The notes under the pieces are model-generated. The model was given only the letters and a program-made list of their open reading frames with translations. It did not search any database and was not told the DNA's origin. This document shows, piece after piece, positions 46,870 through 58,200 of a DNA stretch of 64,000 nt (position 1 is its first letter; each line of letters begins with the position of its first letter). A program made the position numbers and the translations under genes. Origin of the DNA: Gambelia wislizenii (taxonomy: Eukaryota; Chordata; Lepidosauria; Squamata; Crotaphytidae); the NCBI GenBank assembly GCA_030847615.1, contig JAUMIR010000005.1, forward strand, positions 243,450,645 to 243,514,644, in the 5' to 3' direction.

Positions 46870-47555
46870 CAGACTACTATGGCCAAATCTGCCTTCTCTA
46901 GGAAGAGATGAAGCTGCTGCACCAACCAGTTCTGGGCAAAGGCACTCCTAGCTTTAGAAGTCACATGGTTTCCAAAAGCATTGCTGAGTCTATGCTGTGA
47001 ACATCTTCTTTCAGAAAGAGTGCAGCTACTTCCAAAACAAGTTGTAACCTCAGTTCCAGTCTGGCTTTCCTGCTGAGCAGTGGTCCTTGTATCTTATCTG
47101 AATTTATTCAATCACATCCAATATTTCATTGGATCCAGATGATTCAGGAATTCTGCAGCTTCCTTGGCTTCTTTTGCAAAAGATAGTTGGAGCTGGGTAC
47201 CATCTGCATGATGGTGATACCCAGGCCCAAAATTCAGATGACTTTGCCAAGCAACTTTAAGTAGATGTTAAAAAGCAACGGGGGGATTATTGAACTTTAT
47301 GGAACTTGAGAAACTAATGGCCAAAAAGCTGAACACCAGTCTCTTAGCAACGTTGTCTAGAAAAGTTCAGCCATAAATGAACCAGACCCACTGCAGAACA
47401 TTTTGCCTAGATCCCATGTCAGCCAAACAACCCAGAAGGATACCATGATTGAATACTGCTGAGAGGTCAAGCAGAACCAATGCAGACACCCTCTCCATGT
47501 TCATTTCCTGGTATAGATCATCCACCCAAGCAACCAAGGTTATTTCTCTCATTTA
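46870..47555 (-). pseudogene. LINE reverse-transcriptase fragment
   Basis: Minus-strand frames read LVAWVDDLYQEMNMERVSAL, LDLSAVFNHGILLGCL, NIYLKLLGKVI and YHHHADGTQLQLSF. These are RT blocks with the catalytic YADD decayed to HADG. It lies beside the 3' end of the L2 element and belongs to a different LINE subfamily. Confidence 0.75.
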
Positions 47556-49719
47556 ACCACATTTAAGGTGAGGTAATGGAAGACCAGTCAAAACAAGATT
47601 ACAATAATCAAGATGAGAAATGGCCAAGGTATTAACTAAAGTCTTAGCAGAGGAAGCAGAAAGAAAAGGTCTGATTTTGGCAATGACTTTGCTACAGCCT
47701 CAGTGTGAGGAACAAAAAACTAAAAAGAGTTGAAAATAAAGCCAAGACTGCATGCTTCCTTTTCAGGATAAATGGGAACATTATTAACAGTGATGGAGAA
47801 TGGGTGTTGCAAAGAAGGTTTTAGGGGGGAAAGATGTTAGGTTTTTGAGGTTTTTGTCATGTTAAGTTCTGGTGATGATGAAGCATCCATGCTGAGATAG
47901 CTGAAAGACATGATGTAATATGATATTCAGTGTCAGAAAAGAGTTCTAGAGTGCAGAAATACAGTCCAGAATAAAAAGATGATACTGAAAACCATATGAA
48001 CTTATAAAATTACCTAAAGATAGTATATAAAGAGAAAACAACAGAGAGTCCAGAAAAGAACCCCATGGAACCCCAGCTGAAAGGAGAAAAGAAGAAGATA
48101 CATAACCTCCAACTACCACATTAAATGACCAACCTGAGAGATAAAATGTGAACCAGCTGAGGACTGAATCATTAAATCTTAGGTCATGAAGTGAATGCAA
48201 CAAAAGAGCATGATCAACTGTGTCAAGGGCTCCAGAGGGATCAAGGAGAATAAAGACTGAATATAGGCCTGTTGACTTGGCCTGAAGGAGATCATCTGTG
48301 ATCTTCATAAGAGTTGTCTCCATAGAGTGAAAAGGGTGAAACCCAGATTGGAAAAGATCCATTACAGAAATATGAGAAAGAAAGTTGAGGCAATGGAGAT
48401 AAACAGCATGTTCCAAAATGTTTGAAAGGAAATACAACAGAGAAACAGGGCAATAATTAGAAAGAGAAGATGGATCAAGCGAAGACTTCTTAAGAATTGG
48501 AGAAACTAGCATGTTTAAACTCAGAAGGAAATGAATCAGTAGAAAGGGACAGATTAATAATATGGAGAAGAGAAGGGAGAATGGCAGGGGCAACATTAAT
48601 TAAGAAGTGAGAAGGAACAGGATCAAGAGAGCAGGTAGAGGGGTTCGAAGATATCAGTATTTTGAATAGTTCAGCTAACAAGATAAGGGGGGAAGTAGAA
48701 AACATAGAAGAAACTGACATTTGATACGTTGGTAATGAAGAATTTCTGGATCAGCAAGATCAGAATGGATAGTTCCAATTTTAGTATTAAAGAAAGTTAC
48801 AAAATCATCAGCAGAGAATGATGGAGGGAGAGGTGGTGGGAAGAGCTTTAACAGAGAATTAAAGGTAGAAAAGAGATGTTGTGGGTACTGTGAGTTAGAA
48901 TGAATAAATGGAGAATAGTATTTCTGTTTGGCCAAAGAGATAGCACAAGAGAAAGAAGAAATGATGAATTTATAATGAATGTAGTCTGCCCATTCCGTAG
49001 TTTTCCTTCACAAATGTTCAGCTGTGTGAGATCAGGAATGAAGATACTGAATAAAAGGAGTAAGCAAGGCTGAAGTTTGGTAGCAGGAACCATACATACT
49101 GGCACAAAGGCAAAGCTGTCAAGAGTTGAAGAAAAGGTTGGGTTGAGTAGAGAACAGCTGAATCCAAGGAACCAGCAGGATTAAAGGAAGATACAGAAAA
49201 GACCAATGCTTGCAAAAAGGCCTCAAAATTAGCAGAATGAAGTCCTCAAAAGGAGCGAGCAGCCCTGTAACAAGGAGGTGGATTATGATCAAGTGTAAAA
49301 GAAACAGGGTGAAGATCAGACAAATGAAATTCAGTAACTGAAAAGCAAGAGATAGAACAATTCTCAATAAAAACAAGATCAAGACAATGGCCAAGGGAGT
49401 GTGTAGGCGAATCAGAACAAAGCTTCAGCCCAAAACAAGACAATAAAAAAGAAAACACAAGACAGCAGGATCTTTGGAATCATTCACATCAACATTAAAC
49501 TCACCTATTATAAGAGTGGGAATATCATCTGAGAGCGAGCAAGGGGCTTTATCACACCAGGCTTTTCCAGCGGTACTAGAGCAGGATAATAATGTGTGCA
49601 GCCATTTCTTATCACACAATGTCATGTCTGTGCTGTTGCCAATCTGCATTCAACCCATTGATGGGGAAAACCCATCAATAGGCCCTCAATAGCACTGTAT
49701 TTCCATTATTGCCTTTGTA

Positions 49720-51010
49720 TGAAAAGTCCTCTTCCTCTTCAGTTCCACTAGCTGCAGTCGCATGGGGTGAGTTAGTTGTGTTTTTCCTCTTCTCTTCCTC
49801 TCTCTTCCGCTTGTTTCCCCACCCTCCCACCTGCCTGATCTAACTATTTCTCTCACCCTCTCACCCCATCTGTCTGTTATCTCCCCCCACCCTTCCACTG
49901 CCCAATTTGATTATTCCCCCCTCTCCTTCCTGATCTGACTATTTCCTCCTTCAACTGCCTGATCTATTCCTTCTCTTGCCCCCATCTGTCTCTTTTCTAT
50001 CCCATCCTCCTGCCATCTGATCTATTCCCCCCTCACCTGCCTAATCTATGCCCCTCCCTTCCCATCTGTCTCTTTTCTTCCTTGATAGTACCACATACGG
50101 AAGGGATCTAAGAGTCTTAGTGGACCACAGGCTGACCATGAACCAGCAGTGTGATGCTGCAGCCAAAAAAGCCAGGGCAGTTCTAGGCTGCATCAATAGA
50201 AATACAGTGTCTAGATCATGGGAAGTAATAGTGCCACTCTATTCTGCTTTGGTCAGACCTCACCTTGGAATTCCATGTCCAGTTCTGGGCACCACAGTTC
50301 AGGAAGGATATTGACAAACTGGAATGTGTCCAGATGAGGGCGACCAAAATGGTGGGAGGTCTAGAAGCCATGCCCTATGAGGAGTGGCTTAGGGAGCTGG
50401 ATATGTTTAGCCTGGAGAAGAAAAGGTTAAGAGGTGATATGATATAGCCATGTTTAAATATTAGAAGGGATGTCATACTGAGGGCAGAGCAAGCTTGTTT
50501 CTGTTGCTCCAGAGACTAGGACATGGAGCAATGGATTCAAACTATGGGAAAAGAGATTCCACCTAAACATTAGGAAGAACTTTCTGATAGTAAGAATTGT
50601 TTGGCAGTGGAACATGCTGCCTCTGAGGGAGTGGTGGAGTCTTCTTTGGAGGCTTTTAAACAGAGTCTGAATGCCCATTTGTTGGGAGTGCTTTGATTGT
50701 TTGTTCCTGCATGGCAGGGGGTTGGACCGGATGGCCTTTGTGATCTCTTCCAACTCTATGATTCTATGATTCCCCCACCCTTCTGCTGCCCAATCTGACT
50801 TTACCCCTTGTCTGCCTGATCTATTCCCTCTCCCACCCTATCTGTCTCTTTCCTTCCCCATTTCCACCACCCGATCTAACTATTCCCCCCTCACCTGCCC
50901 GATCTATCCCCCCTTGTTCCACCATCTGTTTTCTTCCCCAACCCTTCTGCTGCCTGATCTTTTCCCCTCCTTCCGCACTCTGTCTCTTTTCTTCCCCCCA
51001 CCCTCCCCCT
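49720..51010. repeat. Pyrimidine-rich tandem array, interrupted by CR1
   Basis: Repeats of a loosely conserved unit built from CTGCCTGATCTATTCCCCCC and CCATCTGTCTCTTTTCTTCC fill 49790-50085 and 50770-51010. One strand is almost purely C and T. Confidence 0.8.
50086..50769 (+). mobile_element. CR1 LINE 3' end
   Basis: Frames read MNQQCDAAAKKARAVLGCIN and [13 protein letters not shown], then after a frameshift [20 protein letters not shown] and [20 protein letters not shown]. The 3' end is CTCTATGATTCTATGATT. It is longer than the copy at 4690 but more damaged. Confidence 0.88.
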
Positions 51011-51700
51011 GGTAATGTACAGCAGTCACATTAGTGAAGCAAATGGAAACATACTGGTATTGAAGTGGAGGTGGGATAAACATTGCTTCAATGCCAGTAT
51101 GTTTACATTTGCTTCACTAGTGCAATTGCTGCACATTAGAAGCCTGGTGTGATAATTTCACAAGAATCAAAATCAGAAATAACAGTTGAAAATGGGGCAG
51201 GTGGACAGTAAATGACTGCAGTCCACAGGTATAGAGGCAAAGAGGCTCACAGCATGGGCCTCAAAAAAAGAGAAACAGTATGTTGGGGGAAAGGGAAAAA
51301 GCTGAATCTGGCATGAGCTAGATAATAGAAGACACCCCACACCACCAACCCTACCTTGTAGGAGAAAAAAAGAGTCCTCCAAAGGAGAGGGCAGCTGAAG
51401 TAGTAGTATCATGGGCAGGGAGCAATGTCTCAGTGAGAGTAAGAATGTGAAAAGTCTGGAGAGTAATAAATCATGAATATCAGCCACCTTAGGAGCAATT
51501 GAGCAAGAAAACGGAAGCTGGGAAGAAGGAAGATAGCAGATAGATATCAGATTAGAAGACATGGAAGAAACAGGAGGCATAACAAAGAATTTTTTTAAAA
51601 AAAAAGAATTACCAATGAAATGTTGCAGGACCTTGAGATTTCTGTCTTGGCCAGCTTGATGGAAGGACAGCAGGACTTGTATATCTTTGAAAGTTAGATA

Positions 51701-52274
51701 GAAGAGGGAATTTCATTCGAGAGAAGGATCTTTTCTTTCTCCAGCACAAGCTCTACCTTCTGCCCAGACACTTCCGCTCTGCATACCATCTTCCTACCTG
51801 CAGCTTAGGGTTGCCAGACTGAAAACTGCAGAAGGCTCCTGTACCTTTAACAGTTGTGTAGAAGAGGGAACGGGCTTGAGCACAGATTTACCGACAGCAA
51901 TGTGGGGATGGTGGTGTTCGTCCTGTAGTGCAGGTTGGTAAAGAACTTCTGTTTTCTTCAGGTTGACTTCTAGCCCAAACAGCTCTGCAGCTGTTGCAAA
52001 GCAGGACGTTAGGCGCTGCAGAGGTGCTTCTGTGTGGGCAACAAGGGCAGCAGCATCGGCGAAGAGCAGCTCACGGACTAGATAGTTTAGAGTCTTAGTA
52101 CCCAAAAACATCACCCAAGGAGACCTTCTGCTGTGCTTTTTGCAACCGGACTTGTTTATCTCGGATTGGCCTTTTTAGTCATCAGCGCGCTTGCAGAAAG
52201 AGTGGGATGAGTCCTTCCTGAATCTTCATTTGCGAAGAAAAGCCAGAGAGAGAGAGAGAGAAGAGGGAATTTCA
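51701..52274 (+). mobile_element. Zinc-finger LINE with inverted 5' half, 15-bp target duplication
   Basis: The first part (about 51716-52100) carries RT on the minus strand: VRELLFADAAALVAHTEAPL then LEVNLKKTEVLYQPAL. The second part (about 52101-52259) is the 3' end on the plus strand (CCTTCTGCTGTGCTTTTTGC, GGATTGGCCTTTTTAGTCAT) with (GA)n. Direct repeats GAAGAGGGAATTTCA sit at 51701-51715 and 52260-52274. Confidence 0.85.
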
Positions 52275-52324
52275 ACAAGTGGTGCTTTTCATGAAGCCAG
52301 ATAACAAGCAACATGTACTAACAT

Positions 52325-52329
<5 letters not shown>

Positions 52330-52356
<27 letters not shown>

Positions 52357-52960
52357 GGCTTTTCTTCGCAAATGAAGATTCAGGAAGGACTCATCCCGCG
52401 CTTTCTGCAAGCATGTTGATGTCTGAAAAGGCCAATCCGAGATAAACATGTCCGGTTGCAGAAAGCACAGCAGAAGGTCTCCTTGGGTGATGATTCTGGG
52501 TTGTGATTCTTTCTGCATTGTTATTTCTCTTCAAGACTTGTTTGGTGTGAGCTCTCAAATAAGGCTGCAGCATTGTGGATAGTGCGTCTCCAAGCCTCCC
52601 AATGTGAAGCCATGGTGGACCATTGTTGGTGATCAATTTGGCTGAGCCTGAGATGTTGTTTCAGGGAGTCCTTGTATGGCTTTTTTGGAGCACTTCTCTT
52701 ACGCTGACCCATGGCAAGTTCACCACAGAGTACTATTTTGTGTAGGCGATGGTCCTCCATCCTAGAAATGTGCCCTGCCCAGCACAGCTGTGTTCTCAAT
52801 ATCATGGCCTCAGTGCTGGTGATCCCTGCTTGTTCAAGGACAGCAACATTCGTCACATAGTCAGTCCAGTGTATGTTTAGGATTGTGCGTATACAGTGCT
52901 GATAATTCCCACTTCTACACAACCATAAAAGGTACAAGAGCCCTCTCCAGTTTTCATTCT
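52330..52960 (-). mobile_element. Zinc-finger LINE 3' end, longest copy
   Basis: A minus-strand frame (52521-52937) reads MILRTQLCWAGHISRMEDHR, KIVLCGELAMGQRKRSAPKK, then WSTMASHWEAWRRTIHNAAA: a LINE C-terminal region. In a shifted frame follow the zinc-finger-like part and the complement of (GA)n (CTCTCTCTCTCTGG). Clade not assigned. Confidence 0.82.
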
Positions 52961-53871
52961 GGCACCCCTACTTATAGGTCCATACATGTGCTTTCATTTA
53001 AAGGAGGGGAGCAATACATATGGTGAAGGTGGACTGGTGCAGAGAGAGGGCAGTGTCTGGATTATAAGTGACTGCTGTGTAGGGGTTGATGCCAGCAAGG
53101 GTGCCTCTCAATTGATGCAAGGCAAGCTCTCTTTCTCCTCTTTTGTCCTGAAGTTGTTTCCTTTTTTTGGAAAAAAAAAGTGCTCTTACTTATTAATATC
53201 TTTGTGTCTTGTGGTTGTAAAAGTTTCCACCTGGCTACCTCTCCTTCGCTCCTTCACTGAGTGTGGGCTGTGTGAGTTCATTACAGATGCTTTTAGCTGG
53301 AAGCCGGCTCCCGCTGCATTGTCACCTGAGCAGAAAAAGCTTGAAAATAGGTCATTGCACTTGGCTGAGCAGATCCCAGCCCACAACCGTACAGCTGCTT
53401 CCTGCCTTGCCCAAAAATCCTTGTGCAAGGAGTCTCTGGTGCCACAATGAGTCATGTTTCAGGTGCCTTGTGGCAGAATATGCACTGGCATGATGCCTCT
53501 TGATGGAGGCTACTGCCAGTTGAGGAGGAGGTTGCTCCTGGTTATGCTACCTGTGGGTGGAAGGACCAGCATGACATTTACAGCAGCTGAAAATACAGCG
53601 AAAGTGATCTCAGTGGGGACAGAGTCTCTGGATTCCACCTTCCTTCAAAAGCAGTAAAACCTTAAGGATTCCCCCCCCCCTTAGGCTTTTTTCTAAAGCT
53701 CCAGTGGAACCCAGTGTTAACTAAGCTTATTCTGCATCCTCCATATAGACCCATATTGGTGTTAAAGAAATATTCTGAAAGTGCACTTCTCTCTGTCTGT
53801 CACAAAGCTTCTTCAGTCTAATAAACTAACATCCACATCACTATTTACTAGTAGAATCATACAGTCATAGG

Positions 53872-54092
53872 ACTTTATCACACTACACTGTTAAAGTGCT
53901 GTTATAGCACTTTAACTGCTCTGGCTGCCTCCTGTGGAATTCTGGCGTTTGTAGTTTAGTGAGGCCTAAGAGCTCTTTGGCTGAGAATGCTAAATGCCCC
54001 TCCCTAAACTGCAAATCTCAGAATTCCACAGGAGGTAGCCAGAGCAGTTAAAGTGGAATAATAGTGCTATAACAGTCTAGAGTGATAAGAGT
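53872..54092. mobile_element. Palindromic MITE
   Basis: GACTTTATCACACTACACTG then TTATAGCACTTTAACTGCTC; inverted at the right (AGCAGTTAAAGTGGAATAAT, AGAGTGATAAGAGTC). Same family as 23156-23378. Confidence 0.8.
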
Positions 54093-54330
54093 CATAGAGT
54101 TGGAGAGATCATTAGAGCCATCTAGTCCACCTCCCTGCCCTGTAGGAATATACAATTCTCCTGGGAGATGGTCACCCAAACTCTGTTTAAAAACCTCCAA
54201 AGAAGAAGAGTCCACCATACTCTTAGTCTGTTCCACTGTTAGACTGCTCTTAGTAAAGAATGCTTAGGTGGACTCTCTTTTCTTGCAATTTGAATCCATT
54301 GATCCATGTTCTAGTCTCTGGTAGGTAGAA
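54093..54330 (-). mobile_element. CR1 3' end fragment
   Basis: CATAGAGTTGGAGAGATCAT, ATCTAGTCCACCTCCCTGCC, AAAAACCTCCAAAGAAGAAG: the complement of CR1. Confidence 0.8.
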
Positions 54331-54912
54331 AGGAAGTAGCTTGCAGACCAAGACTTGAGCCAGTTCCTCATTAGGCAATGTGTCCTCATCTGTGTACTTT
54401 CAAAAGTCTCTTTTTTCTTTCCTATGTCTGGTGCCTTTTCTTTACCCTTTCCCTCTCCACTCCATGGGAAAGACCCATGTAATCAGCCCTCCTAACTTGT
54501 CCACTTGGTTACATTGTTCAGATATGGCTCATAGCCAAATGGGAGAGCATCATGAAAAAGTATGGCAGCAAGAGCTTTAAAAATTCTCTAGACAAGAACA
54601 GCACATTCTCTAGAAAACAACAGAGTAAGTCCCATTTAAGTAGTATCTCAAAGCAGACCCTCTTGATTTTTCATATATAAAAAAGCTTGGAAAGTTGCTT
54701 TAAAAAATAATTGGGTTCAATTACAGTTTCAGTGCTCCCCAAAGGTCACTAGTTACTGTTAGAACTGAAATTTTAAATAAAGAACTTTACATATTATTCA
54801 AATACTTTTACGTTACTTTTTAAAAAACGCACTTAGATATCACAACATGCTGACCTATGGCACAAGATAGGCTGTCCTGCCATCCTCCTTGTTGTATCCA
54901 CAAAAGAGACTA

Positions 54913-55242
54913 CGGAGATTTTCACATGGAGGAAATAACCCCTGGGGAGATCGGGAGAGAAATGGGGCTATTCTGATTGCACTGCTCTGTTTTGCACACA
55001 CCCTTTCTTCTCTGATCTCCCGTTGTCCTCCCTCCATCCTGCTTCCATTTCCCTCCTGCTGTGTTCTGCAATTTTTTACTAACGAATAACTTTCTTTAGT
55101 AAAAAATAGTGGGAGGGAAATGGAAGCAGGACGGAGGGAGGACGATGGGAGATCGGCAGAAGGAAGGGGACGTGCGAAACAGCGCTGCAACCAGAACAGC
55201 CCCGTTTCTCTCCCAATCTCCCCCATGTGAAAATCTCCTAAG
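54913..55242. mobile_element. Foldback MITE with ~160-bp arms
   Basis: GGAGATTTTCACATGGAGGA at the left matches the complement of CCCCATGTGAAAATCTCC at the right. The arms continue through GGGAGAGAAATGGGGC and CTTCCATTTCCCTCC to a centre at about 55075-55110 (TTTTTTACTA / TAGTAAAAAA). Confidence 0.85.
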
Positions 55243-55635
55243 ACAGCAACATGAGACACAGCACAAGCCAGCACCTGAATCACATGATACTCTTCCTTCT
55301 TCTACCATTTAATGAGACCACAGCCCTTCGCTATAGAAGTAATTAAAAAGTGGCGAATATATCACAAAAGAAACGATGTTATCCCTCATAAAGTGATAAC
55401 TATGATGTAGTTATACCTTTGTTACTGAGGAAACTAATTACAAGTAATTTGTTTGCTACTAGTTATTTTCCAGCTCAATAACTACACTGTTGTTCTGAGA
55501 AACAAAGTGTTGTTTTGGTGGACATTGTTGTGGAGAGACAAAGCCTACCCTTTATTCTTTGATATCAGGTAGCCCAACCATTACTGTCCGAGAAGCCACA
55601 AGGGGTACAACCTATGTTTGTTCCCTTCCCTCCAG

Positions 55636-55842
55636 GGACCGATCCATATTACACTATTATAGCAGTATGATTCCACTTTAACAGCCGTGTGGTTTGTAGT
55701 TTGGTGAGGCACTAGAGCCCTCTGACAGAAAATTCTAAATGGCCTTCCCTAAACTCTAAATTCCAGGATTCCATAGGACTGAGCAATGACTGTTAAAGTG
55801 GAATCATAGCACTATAACTGCATAGTGTGAATGGGCCCCAGA
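55636..55842. mobile_element. Palindromic MITE
   Basis: CATATTACACTATTATAGCA at the left and AGCACTATAACTGCATAGTG at the right are inverted. The core repeats ATGATTCCACTTTAACAG and its partner. Confidence 0.75.
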
Positions 55843-55950
55843 GGTCCTTGTAATATACAACCAATCATACACACACTCTCCCCTCGTCTTAATGATAGAT
55901 ATTTTAATGTTCCCAATGTATAAAAGGCAGCTTGATGTTCCCTTCTCTTA

Positions 55951-56230
55951 GGGCTTTACTACACTCTGAAGAAAAGTGGCAAAGTAGCAGTAACGTTCCG
56001 CCTTTCTTGCTACCTTACCAAAAGAATGCATTCTTTTGGCATTCTTTTGTTCTGGTCATGTGGTCATGGAATGAGATAAAATTGCATCTTTTTGTGAACA
56101 GATCTTTCGGGTTAGCAAAAAGACACAGTTTTACCTCAGTCCTCCCAAGAGGCCAGAACAAAAGAATGGCAACATTAAGATTGAACGTTCCTGCTGCTTT
56201 GCCGCTTTTCTTCAGAGTGCAGTAAGGCTC
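55951..56230. mobile_element. Palindromic MITE, second family
   Basis: GGGCTTTACTACACTCTGAA and the complement of GAGCCTTACTGCACTCTGAA are the ends; GTTCTGGTCATGTGGTCATG and CCAGAACAAAAGAATGGCAA show the inner arms. Confidence 0.8.
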
Positions 56231-56499
56231 TTCATTATGCTAGATTAGGAGTAGGCAAATTTACCAGTCCTCCAGAGGCTTTGAACTATAACTCACATGA
56301 TCGCTGACCATCAGTCAGGGATGGTGAAAGTTGCAGTCCAAAACATGTGAAGGACACCGTTTTGCCTACCCTGCTGCTAGATTTTCCATGTACACAATGC
56401 ACTAGATTTTTCAGTGTGGTTGGCTGCCTCCCCTACAAGCCCCCACCTGTGAGAAGGACTATCCCTAGGAAATTGCTCCCTGGAGCCTCCATCATGGTT

Positions 56500-56533
56500 G
56501 CTTACTCACTCACTCACTCACTCACTCATTCAT
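56500..56533. repeat. (ACTC)n microsatellite
   Basis: Seven ACTC units ending in CATTCATT. Confidence 0.92.
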
Positions 56534-56639
56534 TTAATATTCCACCTTTCTTCTAACATGGGACTCAAGGAGGTTACCATTATAGATTAAAACAAAGTAT
56601 AACTAGAAACTTCATAATTTAAAAGTAAAAAAAAAACTG

Positions 56640-57055
56640 TTACAAACACAACATCAGTTTAGAAGACATGAAAGACATAATTAAAAGGATGAAAGTACAG
56701 CACACCCCATTTAGAAAACCTCCAACCATAACCACTTAACACCCAAAGACCTGTCTAAATGAAAAGGTTTTGCTGGTGGTGAAAAGAGAACAGAGAAGGG
56801 AACAGCTGAGTCTCTTGAGGCAGGTGGTAATTCCACTTTCTGGGAGCAGCTTGTCCTCACCAAACACAAGTTTGATAGTGGTGGGACTAAGAGAAAGCTC
56901 TCACTAGAATTTCTTAAAATGCAGACAGGCTCATATAGGGACTAATTGGCCTTTCAGATAGTCTGGACCCAAGCCATATAGGGCTTTCTAGGTTGTAACC
57001 AGGACTTTGAATTCTGTCTAGAAATGGACTGATAGGCAGTAGAAGTGACGTAACA
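56640..57055 (+). repeat. Unclassified interspersed repeat (LINE-derived?)
   Basis: CAGGCTCATATAGGGACTAA then CAGGACTTTGAATTCTGTC and GATAGGCAGTAGAAGTGACG match 45900-46365. Confidence 0.5.
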
Positions 57056-58084
57056 ACAGATTTAGTTTAAAGATAGGGAAGTATAACCCTTGTATTCTTT
57101 ACCGCTCCACATGGTTTTGCATGCTTCAGCTACAGTGCTCTTCCCATTTCAGTGAGGAGGGTTCCACTGAGGAGATAGTCAGGCAGTAGTTAGTTAAAGG
57201 TGCTCTTCTATTTTACACTGTCAGACTTTATTGGCCAATGTGTACTTGTATGAGTGGTTAGGGAAGCCATAGGTCAGCACTAGCCCTGCAAAATGAATTT
57301 GGATTTGTTCACTTCTTTTGCAAAGTATGCCAGTACCTTTTTAAGGCAAAATTTAAGAAAGAACTCTGATGAAAATTTTAGGTCTACAAAGTTATTATTA
57401 TTTATTATTATAATTGTTTATATCCTGATTTCCCCCTAAAATTGGGACTCAATTTTAGGTTGCAGTCTTTGAACCACACCTTGGCATGGTGTGGCACAGT
57501 CAGCTTCAGATGTTCTCTTGAAAGAAAAAGATGGGAGTTGTTCTCATTCTGTAGACAGGGTTTCAAATTTTAATAGTCTCTTAGTGCAAGAAAGCAGACT
57601 GAATTGAAAGTCTTGTTTTTCCTCCAAATTTTTAAGTCTCTGGAGGTAACTGCCATGGTGAACCTGGTATTGATTAACTAGGAAGTTTTCTGCAAGTTAT
57701 CAAAGCAATGCATTTAACAGCAAAAAGCCTTGATGTGACCCCTTGGGAAGAGGAAGTGCATGTGTTAGTAAAATAAAAATAACAAACAGAAAGGAGAAGT
57801 GAGAGGAGAAGGAGGAGGGATAGCACTTGAGTGCTCTTTTTTCCTTCTGCAAACATCCTGTGATCTGTCCCCTGAAGGGAAAAAAAAGAAGTTTGTCTTG
57901 GAGGACCAGTCATATTGATTTTTTTCTCTCTTTATACTTGTGTTTAGTACCTTTGGCATAGAAAGAAGCCAGGTCTGTGTGGCTGGAGACACACTTTATC
58001 TTTTTCAGACAGTTTAAAGAAAGCTGTTTGGAGGGTTATATTTATCATGCTTTTGCTTAAGGTAAATGGTTTGTAACAGTGAGC

Positions 58085-58200
58085 GAGAACATTTTGTCCT
58101 CCAGATCTTTTAGCTAACTACTCCCATTGGTCCAACCTAGCATGGCCTAATGGTAAGGGACAGTAGGAATTGTAGTCCAAAACATCTGGAGAATCAAAGA
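58085..58200. mobile_element. Small palindromic repeat
   Basis: CCAGATCTTTTAGCTAACTA and AATTGTAGTCCAAAACATCT form a diverged inverted repeat of the common squamate 'ACTACAACTCCCA' type. Confidence 0.5.

Larger units (their letters stand above)
49549..51154. mobile_element. 1.6-kb DNA transposon inside the L2 element
   Basis: Terminal inverted repeats TTATCACACCAGGCTT (49549) and AAGCCTGGTGTGATAA (ending 51154). Subterminal inverted repeat 51020-51065 / 51085-51132. The interior is a pyrimidine-rich tandem array with a CR1 inside. The L2 endonuclease frame resumes on both sides. No transposase is visible. Confidence 0.75.
47556..51600 (-). pseudogene. L2-type LINE, split by a DNA transposon
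   Basis: RT domain (about 47946-48596): PILKKSSLDPSSLSNYCPVS, FILLDPSGALDTVDHALLLH, AGVPWGSFLDSLLFSLYILS. Endonuclease C-terminal part (about 49246-49649): LIIGEFNVDVND, LDLVFIENCSISCFSVTEFH. Endonuclease middle part beyond the insertion (51173-51580): SFFEAHAVSLFASIPVDCSH. C-terminal RT remnants reach about 47556. Frames are interrupted by shifts and stops. 49549-51154 is a later insertion. Confidence 0.82.

Noticed and set aside
47946..48596. 216-codon minus-strand frame as a host gene
   Set aside because: The blocks are L2 reverse transcriptase, damaged at key residues and within a repeat nest.
54855..55312. Overlapping open frames of 66-142 codons on both strands
   Set aside because: Explained by the arms of a foldback MITE.
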